Positions 6,910 through 11,932 of a DNA stretch of 11,932 nucleotides are shown piece after piece. The notes under the pieces are model-generated. The model did no database searches, was not told where the DNA came from, and was given only the letters and a program-made list of their open reading frames with translations. Both the position numbers and the translations under genes were made by a program. The DNA lies in assembly GCA_023437285.1 (NCBI GenBank), contig JAEZGP010000250.1:1-11932 (forward strand), given 5' to 3'. Source of the stretch: Actinomycetes bacterium. GTDB lineage: Bacteria > Actinomycetota > Actinomycetes > Mycobacteriales > Micromonosporaceae. The stretch's first letter is position 1; each line of letters opens with the position of its first letter.

Positions 6910-7562
6910 TGCGGTTGGTCCTGGTCGGCCCGCCGGGCGCGGGCAAGGGAACGCAGGCGGAGTTCATTGCCGCCCATCTGGCCGTGCCCAAGATCTCCAC
7001 GGGTGACATCTTCCGTGCGAACGTGTCCGAGGGCACGCCGCTCGGCGTGGAGGCCAAGCGGTACATGGACGCGGGCCAGCTCGTGCCGGACGAAGTCACG
7101 ATCAACATGGTCCGCGAGCGGCTGGGCGAACCGGATGCGGCCGACGGGTTCCTGCTCGACGGGTTCCCCCGTACGGTTCCGCAGGCCGCCGCGCTGGACA
7201 AGTTGCTGGCCGACCTGGGCGACGCGCTCGACCTGGTCCTCGAACTGATCGTGGACGAGGACGAGGTCGTGCGCCGCATCGCCGGACGCCGGCAGTGCCG
7301 CGGCTGCCAGAAGACCTGGCACGTGGAGTTCGACGCGCCGGCCCGCGAGGGCGTCTGCGACCGGTGCGGTGGCCAGCTCTACCAGCGCGATGACGACAAG
7401 GTCGAGGTCATCGAGGAGCGGCTGCGGGTATACCGGCGCGACACCGCGCCACTGATCGACTACTACGGAGCGCAGGGCAAGCTGGTCGGCATCGACGCCA
7501 CCGGCCCGGTCGAGGACGTCACTGTCCGCGCCATCGACGCACTGCGGTCCTACGGAGGCTGA
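6909..7562 (+). CDS. adk: Adenylate kinase, zinc-LID form
   Basis: The product has 217 residues and catalyses ATP + AMP = 2 ADP in the cytoplasm. Visible motifs are the P-loop GPPGAGKGT (7-15, Lys13), the AMP-binding region from TGDIFR (31-36) through QLVPDEV (57-63), and DGFPRT (84-89). The LID carries four cysteines, C130, C133, C150 and C153, forming the structural zinc site seen in Gram-positive long-form adenylate kinases. Actinobacterial homologues often have a shorter LID, so this long zinc LID is a lineage feature worth noting. The start is GTG at 6909 overlapping the secY stop, with GAAGGG at 6892-6897, 11 nt upstream. It sits between secY and map, as in many bacteria. Confidence 0.96.
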   Translation: MRLVLVGPPGAGKGTQAEFIAAHLAVPKISTGDIFRANVSEGTPLGVEAKRYMDAGQLVPDEVTINMVRERLGEPDAADGFLLDGFPRTVPQAAALDKLLADLGDALDLVLELIVDEDEVVRRIAGRRQCRGCQKTWHVEFDAPAREGVCDRCGGQLYQRDDDKVEVIEERLRVYRRDTAPLIDYYGAQGKLVGIDATGPVEDVTVRAIDALRSYGG

Positions 7563-7569
7563 CGCCCCC

Positions 7570-8403
7570 GTGTTCCGGCGAGCTATGGATATCCAGTACA
7601 AAACCCCAGCACAGATCGACAAGATGCGGGCGGCCGGCCTGGTCGTCGCGTCGGCCCTGGCCGCCGTCCGCCAGGCCATCGCGCCGGGCGTGTCGACCGC
7701 TGACCTGGACGCCGTCGCGGCCGAGGTCATCCGGGACGCCGGCGCGATCCCCTCGTTCCTCGGTTACCACGGGTACCCGGCAACGATCTGCGCCTCGGTC
7801 AACAGTCAGGTCGTGCACGCCATCCCGAGCGCGAGCCAGGTCCTGCACGAAGGCGACCTGATCTCCGTCGACTGCGGCGCCATCCTTGATGGCTGGCACG
7901 GCGACTCGGCCATCACCGTGGGCGTCGGCGAGATCGCCCCCGAACTGGCCAGGCTCGCACGGGTCTGCGAGGACTCGCTCTGGGCCGGCATCGCGGCCGC
8001 CGCCAAGGGCGTCCGCAAGGGCGGCAAGCTCACCGACATCTCGCACGCGGTGGAGGTCGCCGTCCGCGGCGGCGGCCGGTTCGGGATCGTCGACGGGTAC
8101 GGTGGGCACGGCATCGGCACCGAGATGCACCAGGACCCGCACGTGCTCAACCACGGCCGCCCCGGCCGCGGCCCCAAGCTCGTACCGGGCCTCGTCCTGG
8201 CGATCGAGCCCATGATCACGCTGGGTTCGCCGCGTACGGTGGAGCTGTCCGACGGCTGGACCGTCGTGACCCAGGACGGCTCCCGAGCCGCGCACACCGA
8301 ACACACCGTCGCCCTCCTGGAGGACGGCGCCTGGGTGCTCACCGCCGAGGACGGCGGCGTCTCCCGCCTGGGCGAGCTGGCCTCGGCCCGCGCCACTGCC
8401 TGA
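7570..8403 (+). CDS. map: Methionine aminopeptidase, type I
   Basis: The product has 277 residues from GTG 7570 and removes the initiator Met from nascent proteins. All type I metal ligands are visible in order: D101 (VDCGA), D112 (GDSA), H180 (GGHGIG), E213 (IEPM) and E244 (HTEHT). The catalytic histidines H83 (VVHAIP) and H187 (MHQDP) are also present. The fold begins at IQYKTPAQIDKMRAAGLVVA. The start is uncertain: GGAGG at 7554-7558 lies 11 nt before GTG 7570, while ATG 7585 (MDIQYKTP) matches a common family N-terminus but has no good SD. The gene follows adk by 7 nt and is the last in the secY-adk-map unit, before a 260-nt gap. The N-terminus is too short for the SH3-binding extension of the second actinobacterial Map type. 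Confidence 0.95.
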   Translation: MFRRAMDIQYKTPAQIDKMRAAGLVVASALAAVRQAIAPGVSTADLDAVAAEVIRDAGAIPSFLGYHGYPATICASVNSQVVHAIPSASQVLHEGDLISVDCGAILDGWHGDSAITVGVGEIAPELARLARVCEDSLWAGIAAAAKGVRKGGKLTDISHAVEVAVRGGGRFGIVDGYGGHGIGTEMHQDPHVLNHGRPGRGPKLVPGLVLAIEPMITLGSPRTVELSDGWTVVTQDGSRAAHTEHTVALLEDGAWVLTAEDGGVSRLGELASARATA

Positions 8404-8415
8404 CGTTTCCGGGCG

Positions 8416-8446
8416 ACCCGGGCGTGTGACGCGCCCGACCTCGGGT
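8416..8446 (+). terminator. GC hairpin after map, candidate terminator
   Basis: The sequence 8420-8436 folds on itself (GGGCG and CGCCC arms plus a U-G and a G-C pair, 3-nt loop). It can be enclosed by ACCC (8416-8419) pairing with GGGT (8443-8446). It begins 12 nt after the map stop. No T-tract follows. Its position upstream of the infA promoter candidate suggests a role in ending secY-adk-map transcription. Confidence 0.4.
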
Positions 8447-8461
8447 GCCGAGGGGGCCGGT

Positions 8462-8491
8462 TTGCTGTGGATCTGTTCCGGCGCGTACACT
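8462..8491 (+). promoter_or_regulatory. Candidate housekeeping promoter of the infA-rpsM-rpoA operon
   Basis: TTGCTG (8462-8467) and TACACT (8486-8491) are separated by 18 nt. The -35 matches 4 of 6 consensus bases, and the -10 matches the actinobacterial TAnnnT pattern, followed by an AT-richer CCTTAA. Transcription would start near 8498-8500, giving a leader of about 165 nt before infA. It is the best-looking promoter in the window and lies directly downstream of the map hairpin, where a new operon is expected. Confidence 0.5.
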
Positions 8492-8542
8492 CCTTAACGG
8501 CGCACAGCGTCCACTCCGGCATGCCCGCCTAGCGCTTCTCGG

Positions 8543-8627
8543 CGGCACACACCGGAGCCGCGGCTGGCGCGAATGACGACCCTCTCGTGATTCGCGAACT
8601 GGACGTGGTGTGCCGGCGGCAACGCCG
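8543..8627 (+). promoter_or_regulatory. Multi-stem structured leader upstream of infA
   Basis: Several nested complementary segments are present. CGGCACAC (8543-8550) pairs with GTGTGCCG (8608-8615) as an outer stem. Inside it lie the palindrome AGCCGCGGCT (8556-8565) and a long hairpin in which CGCGAAT (8568-8574) pairs with ATTCGCG (8590-8596). That hairpin has a G-G mismatch, then ACGA with TCGT around a CCCTC loop. Directly after is CGGCG-GCAA-CGCCG (8614-8627), a 5-bp stem with a GNRA tetraloop, sharing two bases with the outer stem. It would be transcribed from the upstream promoter candidate. I do not recognise it as a known riboswitch or ribosomal leader. Confidence 0.4.
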
Positions 8628-8663
8628 TCGAAGCAGTAGACCCGACGTCAGGTAGCGGAGGAT

Positions 8664-8885
8664 ATGCCGAAGAAGGACGGGGCCATCGAGATCGAGGGCC
8701 GAGTGATCGAGCCACTCCCGAACGCCATGTTCCGGGTGGAGCTCTCCAATGGCCACAAGGTCTTGGCCCACATCAGCGGCAAGATGCGACAGCACTACAT
8801 CCGCATCCTGCCCGAGGACAGGGTTGTCGTCGAGCTTTCGCCGTACGACCTCACCCGCGGGCGGATCGTCTACCGATACAAGTAA
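8664..8885 (+). CDS. infA: Translation initiation factor IF-1
   Basis: The product is 73 residues, the family length, and the whole protein is one OB-fold. It contains [20 protein letters not shown], then [33 protein letters not shown] and the C-terminus RGRIVYRYK, all strongly conserved. IF1 binds the 30S A site and supports IF2 and IF3 during initiation. The start (MPKK) is fixed by family conservation. The visible SD GGAGG (8657-8661) is only 2 nt from the ATG, and an alternative AGGT (8650-8653) gives 10 nt. The gene heads the alpha-operon block behind its own promoter candidate and a structured leader. Confidence 0.97.
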   Translation: MPKKDGAIEIEGRVIEPLPNAMFRVELSNGHKVLAHISGKMRQHYIRILPEDRVVVELSPYDLTRGRIVYRYK

Positions 8886-8925
8886 CGGGTCGGTCAGTGT
8901 CCGTTCACACGAAGTAAGGCGAACC

Positions 8926-9039
8926 GTGAAGGTCAAGCCGAGCGTTAAGAAGATCTGTAACAAGTGCCGGGTCATCCGGCGCCACGGCCGGGTCATGATC
9001 ATTTGTGACGACCCGCGTCACAAGCAGCGCCAGGGCTGA
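8926..9039 (+). CDS. rpmJ: 50S ribosomal protein L36, zinc-binding form
   Basis: This 37-residue protein is the standard short L36. The zinc ligands C11, C14, C27 and H32 ([12 protein letters not shown]) are intact, so this is the zinc-dependent form. L36 stabilises 23S rRNA near the factor-binding region of the 50S. The start is GTG at 8926 with AAGG at 8916-8919, 6 nt upstream. The frame runs open upstream through infA, but those starts are not credible. It lies 40 nt after infA and is followed by a 228-nt non-coding stretch with three adjacent hairpins. Confidence 0.96.
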   Translation: MKVKPSVKKICNKCRVIRRHGRVMIICDDPRHKQRQG

Positions 9040-9043
9040 GCTA

Positions 9044-9100
9044 GAAGGTCGCAGACCTTCCTCCGGAGGAAAGCACTCCTCCGGAAGGCTTGCTCAAGCC
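9044..9100 (+). promoter_or_regulatory. Three adjacent perfect hairpins after rpmJ
   Basis: Three stems follow one another almost without spacing. GAAGGTC-gca-GACCTTC occupies 9044-9060 (7 bp). TCCGGAGGA (9062-9070) with TCCTCCGGA (9077-9085) gives 9 bp and a 6-nt loop. GGCTT-gctc-AAGCC occupies 9087-9100 (5 bp). They start 4 nt after the rpmJ stop. No T-tract follows. The middle stem contains SD-like GGAGGA and anti-SD-like CCTCC. The remainder of the gap (9101-9267) has weaker stems (9126-9144 and 9180-9193) and the rpsM SD. Possible roles are terminator or attenuator, processing site, or ribosomal-protein binding site upstream of rpsM. Confidence 0.5.
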
Positions 9101-9267
9101 CAGCCGCACTGCACACAACTGCAAGGCTCGTTCCAGCCGCGAGCAGCCGCCCGTCAGGGCGTATTCGCGTGCTTACCCTCGGCCCGGAGGCCGGGGCCCC
9201 GACAACAGACGCGGGGACGGAGCGGGCACAGACCTCCGAAGGGCACATTCAAGGAGTACGCCCACAC

Positions 9268-9648
9268 ATGGCACGTCTAGTCGGCGTTGACCTCCCCCGC
9301 GAAAAGCGGATGGAGATCGCGCTCACCTATATCTTCGGGATCGGCCGCACCCGCGCGGCGGAGACGCTCGTCGCCACCGGCATCGACCCGAGCAAGCGAG
9401 CCAAGGACCTGACCGACGAGGAAGTCGTGCAGCTGCGCGACTACATCGAGGGCAACTTCAAGGTCGAGGGTGACCTGCGCCGCGAGGTCGCCGCGGACAT
9501 CCGGCGCAAGGTCGAGATCGGCTGCTACGAGGGCATCCGCCACCGCCGTGGCCTGCCCGTGCGCGGACAGCGCACCCGGACCAACGCGCGTACCCGCAAG
9601 GGTCCCAAGCGCACGGTGGCCGGCAAGAAGAAGCCCGGCAAGAAGTAA
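9268..9648 (+). CDS. rpsM: 30S ribosomal protein S13
   Basis: The product has 126 residues from ATG 9268. The N-terminus [26 protein letters not shown] and the signature [13 protein letters not shown] (91-103) are diagnostic, and the tail is Lys-rich (GKKKPGKK). S13 lies in the 30S head and forms bridges B1a/B1b with the 50S, partly via L5. The SD AAGGAG at 9251-9256 is 11 nt upstream. The frame is open back to 9169 (GTG), but that upstream stretch does not resemble S13. Its long upstream region is notable because in E. coli the rpsM leader is the S4 autoregulation site of the alpha operon. Confidence 0.97.
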   Translation: MARLVGVDLPREKRMEIALTYIFGIGRTRAAETLVATGIDPSKRAKDLTDEEVVQLRDYIEGNFKVEGDLRREVAADIRRKVEIGCYEGIRHRRGLPVRGQRTRTNARTRKGPKRTVAGKKKPGKK

Positions 9649-9669
9649 GACTGAGGAGCGCAGAGACTT

Positions 9670-10077
9670 ATGCCGCCTAAGGCACGCACGGGCGCGGCCG
9701 TCAAGAAGGTCCGCCGCAAGGAACGCAAGAACGTCTCCCACGGGCAGGCGCACATCAAGAGCACCTTCAACAACACCATCGTGTCCATCACGGACCCGAC
9801 CGGTGCGGTGATCTCGTGGGCGTCGGCCGGCCAGGTGGGCTTCAAGGGCTCGCGCAAGTCGACCCCGTTCGCCGCGCAGCTGGCCGCCGAGGCCGCCGCC
9901 CGTCGCGCGATGGAGCACGGCATGCGCAAGGTCGACGTCTTCGTGAAGGGCCCGGGCTCGGGCCGCGAGACCGCCATCCGTTCGCTGACGGCGGCCGGCC
10001 TCGAGGTCGGCGCGATCGCCGACGTGACGCCGCAGCCGCACAACGGGTGCCGTCCGCCGAAGCGTCGTCGGGTCTGA
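9670..10077 (+). CDS. rpsK: 30S ribosomal protein S11
   Basis: The product has 135 residues. A basic N-terminal tail (1-22) is followed by [19 protein letters not shown] and the S11 signature [11 protein letters not shown] (94-104). The conserved C-terminal end [18 protein letters not shown] lies at 118-135. S11 sits on the 30S platform near the 3' end of 16S rRNA and the E-site mRNA. The SD GAGGAG at 9653-9658 is 11 nt before the ATG. The gene begins 21 nt after rpsM and is followed 20 nt later by rpsD. Confidence 0.97.
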   Translation: MPPKARTGAAVKKVRRKERKNVSHGQAHIKSTFNNTIVSITDPTGAVISWASAGQVGFKGSRKSTPFAAQLAAEAAARRAMEHGMRKVDVFVKGPGSGRETAIRSLTAAGLEVGAIADVTPQPHNGCRPPKRRRV

Positions 10078-10097
10078 GGCCAGGGGAGATATAGACA

Positions 10098-10724
10098 ATG
10101 GCTCGTTATACAGGTGCCGACTGCCGCCGCTGCCGGCGCGAGAAGATGAAGCTGTTCCTCAAGGGCAGCAAGTGCGATGGCCCGAAGTGCCCCTTCGAGT
10201 CGCGCCCGTTCCCGCCCGGCCAGCACGGCCGCGGTCGCTCGAAGGACACCGAGTACCTGCTGCAGCTGCGCGAGAAGCAGAAGGCCCGCCGCATCTACGG
10301 CGTGCTGGAGAAGCAGTTCCGCACGTACTACGAGGAGGCCAACCGGCGCTCCGGCAAGACCGGTGAGGAGCTGCTCAAGATCCTTGAGTCGCGCCTCGAC
10401 AACGTGGTCTACCGGGCCGGCTACGCCAAGTCCCGGGACATGGCCCGCCAGCTGGTCAAGCACGGCCACTTCACCGTGAACGGCAAGAAGGTCGACATCC
10501 CGTCGTACCGCGTCACCGAGCACGACATCGTGCAGGTGCGCGAGAAGTCGGCGGAGCTGACTCCGTTCATCGTGGCCCGCGCCGAGGCCGGCAGCCGGAC
10601 CGTACCCGCCTGGCTGGAGGCCGTCCCCAGCCAGCTGAAGATCCTCATTCACACGCTCCCGAGCCGGCAGGTCATCGACACGCAGGTCCAGGAGCAGCTG
10701 ATCGTCGAGCTCTACTCCAAGTAA
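10098..10724 (+). CDS. rpsD: 30S ribosomal protein S4, zinc-binding form
   Basis: The product has 208 residues. The N-terminal zinc site has C9, C12, C26 and C31 (CRRC, KCDGPKC), the metal-binding form of S4. The S4 RNA-binding domain spans about 98-160 (SRLDNVVYRAGYAKSRDMARQL, then HFTVNGKKVDIPSY). The C-terminus ends with QEQLIVELYSK. S4 nucleates 30S assembly on the 16S 5' domain and, with S5, controls decoding accuracy. In E. coli it is the autogenous repressor of the alpha operon. The SD AGGGGAG (10082-10088) is 9 nt before the ATG. A strong hairpin follows the stop by 8 nt. Confidence 0.97.
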   Translation: MARYTGADCRRCRREKMKLFLKGSKCDGPKCPFESRPFPPGQHGRGRSKDTEYLLQLREKQKARRIYGVLEKQFRTYYEEANRRSGKTGEELLKILESRLDNVVYRAGYAKSRDMARQLVKHGHFTVNGKKVDIPSYRVTEHDIVQVREKSAELTPFIVARAEAGSRTVPAWLEAVPSQLKILIHTLPSRQVIDTQVQEQLIVELYSK

Positions 10725-10732
10725 GGGCTCGA

Positions 10733-10766
10733 TCCACCCCGTCCGGCAGCCGCCGGGCGGGGTGGA
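10733..10766 (+). terminator. 15-pair hairpin between rpsD and rpoA
   Basis: TCCACCCCG (10733-10741) pairs perfectly with CGGGGTGGA (10758-10766). T10742 faces G10757 (a U-G wobble in RNA), and CCGGC (10743-10747) pairs with GCCGG (10752-10756) around the tetraloop AGCC. This makes 15 pairs in 34 nt, the strongest local hairpin I found. It begins 8 nt after the rpsD stop. No T-tract follows, and rpoA begins 56 nt later. It may attenuate read-through into rpoA, act as a processing or stabilising element, or be an I-shaped terminator with a promoter for rpoA after it. Confidence 0.55.
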
Positions 10767-10822
10767 CACACTCTCCGACGGGCGTCATATAGCGGTCGCC
10801 CCGACAGAAAAGAGAAACCGAA

Positions 10823-11845
10823 GTGCTCATCTCGCAGCGACCGACCCTCACCGAGGAGTCGATCAACGAGACCCGGTCGCGGTTCACCATCGAGCCGCTG
10901 GAGCCCGGCTTCGGGTACACGCTGGGCAACTCCCTGCGCCGTACCCTGCTGAGCTCGATCCCCGGCGCCGCCGTCACCAGCATCAAGATCGACGGCGTGC
11001 TGCACGAGTTCACCACGATCCCCGGTGTCAAGGAGGACGTGGTCGAGCTGGTCATGAACGTCAAGGACCTCTGCGTCTCCTCGGAGCACGACGAGCCGGT
11101 CTCGATGTACCTGCGCAAGCAGGGCCCCGGGGACATCACCGCGGGTGACATCCAGCCGCCGTCGGGCGTCCAGGTGCACAACGCCGACCTCAAGCTCGCC
11201 ACGCTCAACGGCAAGGGCCGGGTCGACATGGAGCTCACGGTCGAGCGCGGCCGCGGCTACGTCAGCGCCGCGCAGAACAAGCAGCAGGGCCAGGAGATCG
11301 GCCGGATCCCGGTCGACTCGATCTACTCGCCCGTGCTGAAGGTGACGTACCGGGTCGAGGCCACCCGCGTCGAGCAGCGCACCGACTTCGACCGGCTGAT
11401 CATCGACGTCGAGACCAAGGCGTCGATCGGGCCGCGTACCGCTCTGGCCTCGGCTGGTTCCACCCTGGTGGAGCTGTTCGGCCTGGCCCGGGAGCTGGAC
11501 GAGACCGCCGAGGGCATCGACATCGGTCCGTCCCCACAGGACGCTCAGCTCGCCGCCGATCTGGCCCTGCCGATCGAGGAGCTGGACCTGACCGTCCGGT
11601 CGTACAACTGCCTCAAGCGCGAGGGCATCAACTCCGTCGGCGAGCTGATCTCCCGCACCGAGGCGGATCTGCTCGACATCCGCAACTTCGGCCAGAAGTC
11701 CATCGACGAGGTGAAGATGAAGCTCGCCGGCATGGGCCTCGGCCTCAAGGACTCGGCGCCGGTCTTCGACCCGTCGCACGTGGTGGACACCTTCACCGAC
11801 GTGGACTACGACGCGGACGACTACCGCGAGACCGAACAGCTCTGA
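10823..11845 (+). CDS. rpoA: DNA-directed RNA polymerase subunit alpha
   Basis: The product has 340 residues. The N-terminal assembly domain (about 1-227) has [22 protein letters not shown] (25-46), which drives alpha dimerisation. It also has GRGYVSA and the conserved [31 protein letters not shown] region contacting beta and beta-prime. A linker follows (about 228-248), then the DNA- and activator-binding C-terminal domain (249-312) with [14 protein letters not shown], where R259 corresponds to E. coli Arg265, and [11 protein letters not shown]. The tail (313-340) is acidic and ends YRETEQL. The start is GTG at 10823 with only AAAAGAG at 10808-10814 upstream, no clear SD. A strong hairpin precedes the gene and another follows it. 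Confidence 0.98.
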   Translation: MLISQRPTLTEESINETRSRFTIEPLEPGFGYTLGNSLRRTLLSSIPGAAVTSIKIDGVLHEFTTIPGVKEDVVELVMNVKDLCVSSEHDEPVSMYLRKQGPGDITAGDIQPPSGVQVHNADLKLATLNGKGRVDMELTVERGRGYVSAAQNKQQGQEIGRIPVDSIYSPVLKVTYRVEATRVEQRTDFDRLIIDVETKASIGPRTALASAGSTLVELFGLARELDETAEGIDIGPSPQDAQLAADLALPIEELDLTVRSYNCLKREGINSVGELISRTEADLLDIRNFGQKSIDEVKMKLAGMGLGLKDSAPVFDPSHVVDTFTDVDYDADDYRETEQL

Positions 11846-11867
11846 TCTAGATATTTGAATTCGCGCA

Positions 11868-11891
11868 GCCTGCGGGGTGACTCCCGCAGGC
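11868..11891 (+). terminator. 9-bp perfect hairpin between rpoA and rplQ
   Basis: GCCTGCGGG (11868-11876) and CCCGCAGGC (11883-11891) form a perfect 9-bp stem with a 6-nt loop. It lies in the 67-nt rpoA-rplQ gap, directly after an AT-rich patch (about 11846-11862). No T-tract follows. It ends 8 nt before the GAGGAG SD (11900-11905) of rplQ, so a translational or processing role is as likely as termination. Confidence 0.45.
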
Positions 11892-11912
11892 GGTCAATCG
11901 AGGAGCAACACG

Positions 11913-11932
11913 ATGCCGCAGCCGACCAAGGG
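11913..11932 (+). CDS. rplQ: 50S ribosomal protein L17, first codons only (truncated by window edge)
   Basis: ATG at 11913 is followed by codons reading PQPTKG up to the window end. The SD GAGGAG (11900-11905) is 7 nt upstream. Actinobacterial L17 proteins begin MPxPTKG, and rplQ follows rpoA in the alpha operon, so the call rests on both the six visible residues and position. L17 lies near the polypeptide tunnel exit. The rest of the protein is outside the window. Confidence 0.85.

Noticed and set aside
8521..8532. Mini-ORF ATG CCC GCC TAG in the infA leader
   Set aside because: It is only three codons, with no SD in front of it. Likely a chance occurrence, although it lies close to the structured leader.
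9150..9179. Possible promoter for rpsM with -10 TACCCT at 9174-9179
   Set aside because: No acceptable -35 box at the proper distance (only CGTCAG-like sequence).
9169..9267. GTG start at 9169 as a longer S13
   Set aside because: The added residues do not resemble S13, and the AAGGAG at 9251-9256 and the [11 protein letters not shown]-terminus point to ATG 9268.
9090..9290. Possible 66-residue basic ORF (TTG start) filling most of the rpmJ-rpsM gap
   Set aside because: By eye only about 70% of its third positions are G or C, lower than in the neighbouring genes. The start lies inside a hairpin, and the end runs into rpsM in another frame. It is better explained as an untranslated region.
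9525..10769. 414-residue open frame on the minus strand across rpsM, rpsK and rpsD
   Set aside because: It lies wholly opposite three clear ribosomal genes, resembles no family, and long antisense frames are expected where codon third positions are nearly all G or C.
10712..11779. 355-residue minus-strand open frame opposite rpoA
   Set aside because: This is an antisense shadow of a strongly conserved gene, with Arg/Leu/Asp-rich composition typical of such frames and no SD.
11846..11862. Adjacent XbaI-like and EcoRI-like sites, suggesting cloning scar or assembly artefact
   Set aside because: The flanks read naturally from rpoA into rplQ with correct spacing and SD. Two six-base sites in an AT-rich patch can arise by chance.
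1..11932. tRNA or rRNA genes, CRISPR arrays, insertion sequences, phage or toxin-antitoxin genes
   Set aside because: Reading both strands gave no such structures. The window is almost fully occupied by conserved ribosomal-cluster genes.

Overview
The window is a stretch of actinobacterial chromosome carrying the end of the S10 ribosomal-protein operon, the whole spc operon, and the alpha operon up to the first codons of rplQ. GC content is high, and several starts are GTG or TTG. Lineage marks are an Ala/Glu/Pro-rich S3 tail, a Gly/Arg-rich S5 N-terminus, the gene order secY-adk-map-infA-rpmJ-rpsM-rpsK-rpsD-rpoA-rplQ, and a SecY that starts at a TTG with an MLSAF N-terminus. Together these point to Actinomycetota, most likely Micromonosporaceae (for example the Micromonospora/Actinoplanes group). 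The family-level call is inference from remembered protein sequences.

Layout: (1) 1-1088 is the end of the S10 operon: rpsC tail, rplP, rpmC, rpsQ. (2) 1189-5320 is the spc operon: rplN, rplX, rplE, rpsN, rpsH, rplF, rplR, rpsE, rpmD, rplO. (3) 5321-8403 starts with a 257-nt non-coding gap holding a strong hairpin and a candidate promoter, followed by secY, adk and map. (4) 8404-11932 starts with a 260-nt gap holding a candidate terminator, a good candidate promoter and a structured leader. It continues with infA, rpmJ, rpsM, rpsK, rpsD, rpoA and the start of rplQ. All 24 genes lie on the plus strand. I see no tRNA or rRNA gene, CRISPR, insertion sequence, prophage or foreign island.

The genes build both ribosomal subunits (S3, S17, S14, S8, S5, S13, S11, S4; L16, L29, L14, L24, L5, L6, L18, L30, L15, L36, L17). 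They also make the initiation factor IF1, the RNA polymerase alpha subunit, the SecY channel, the N-terminal processing enzyme methionine aminopeptidase, and adenylate kinase for nucleotide balance. Eight junctions overlap by 1 or 4 nt, which implies translational coupling.

The coding content is ordinary, and I do not see a new biological system. What deserves a second look is non-coding. All seven gaps longer than about 50 nt contain a GC-rich inverted repeat without a T-tract, and several of these are long and perfect. The most striking are three back-to-back hairpins between rpmJ and rpsM, a 15-pair hairpin between rpsD and rpoA, and a multi-stem leader in front of infA. They may be attenuators, non-canonical terminators, processing sites or ribosomal-protein autoregulatory sites, but their function cannot be decided from one sequence.
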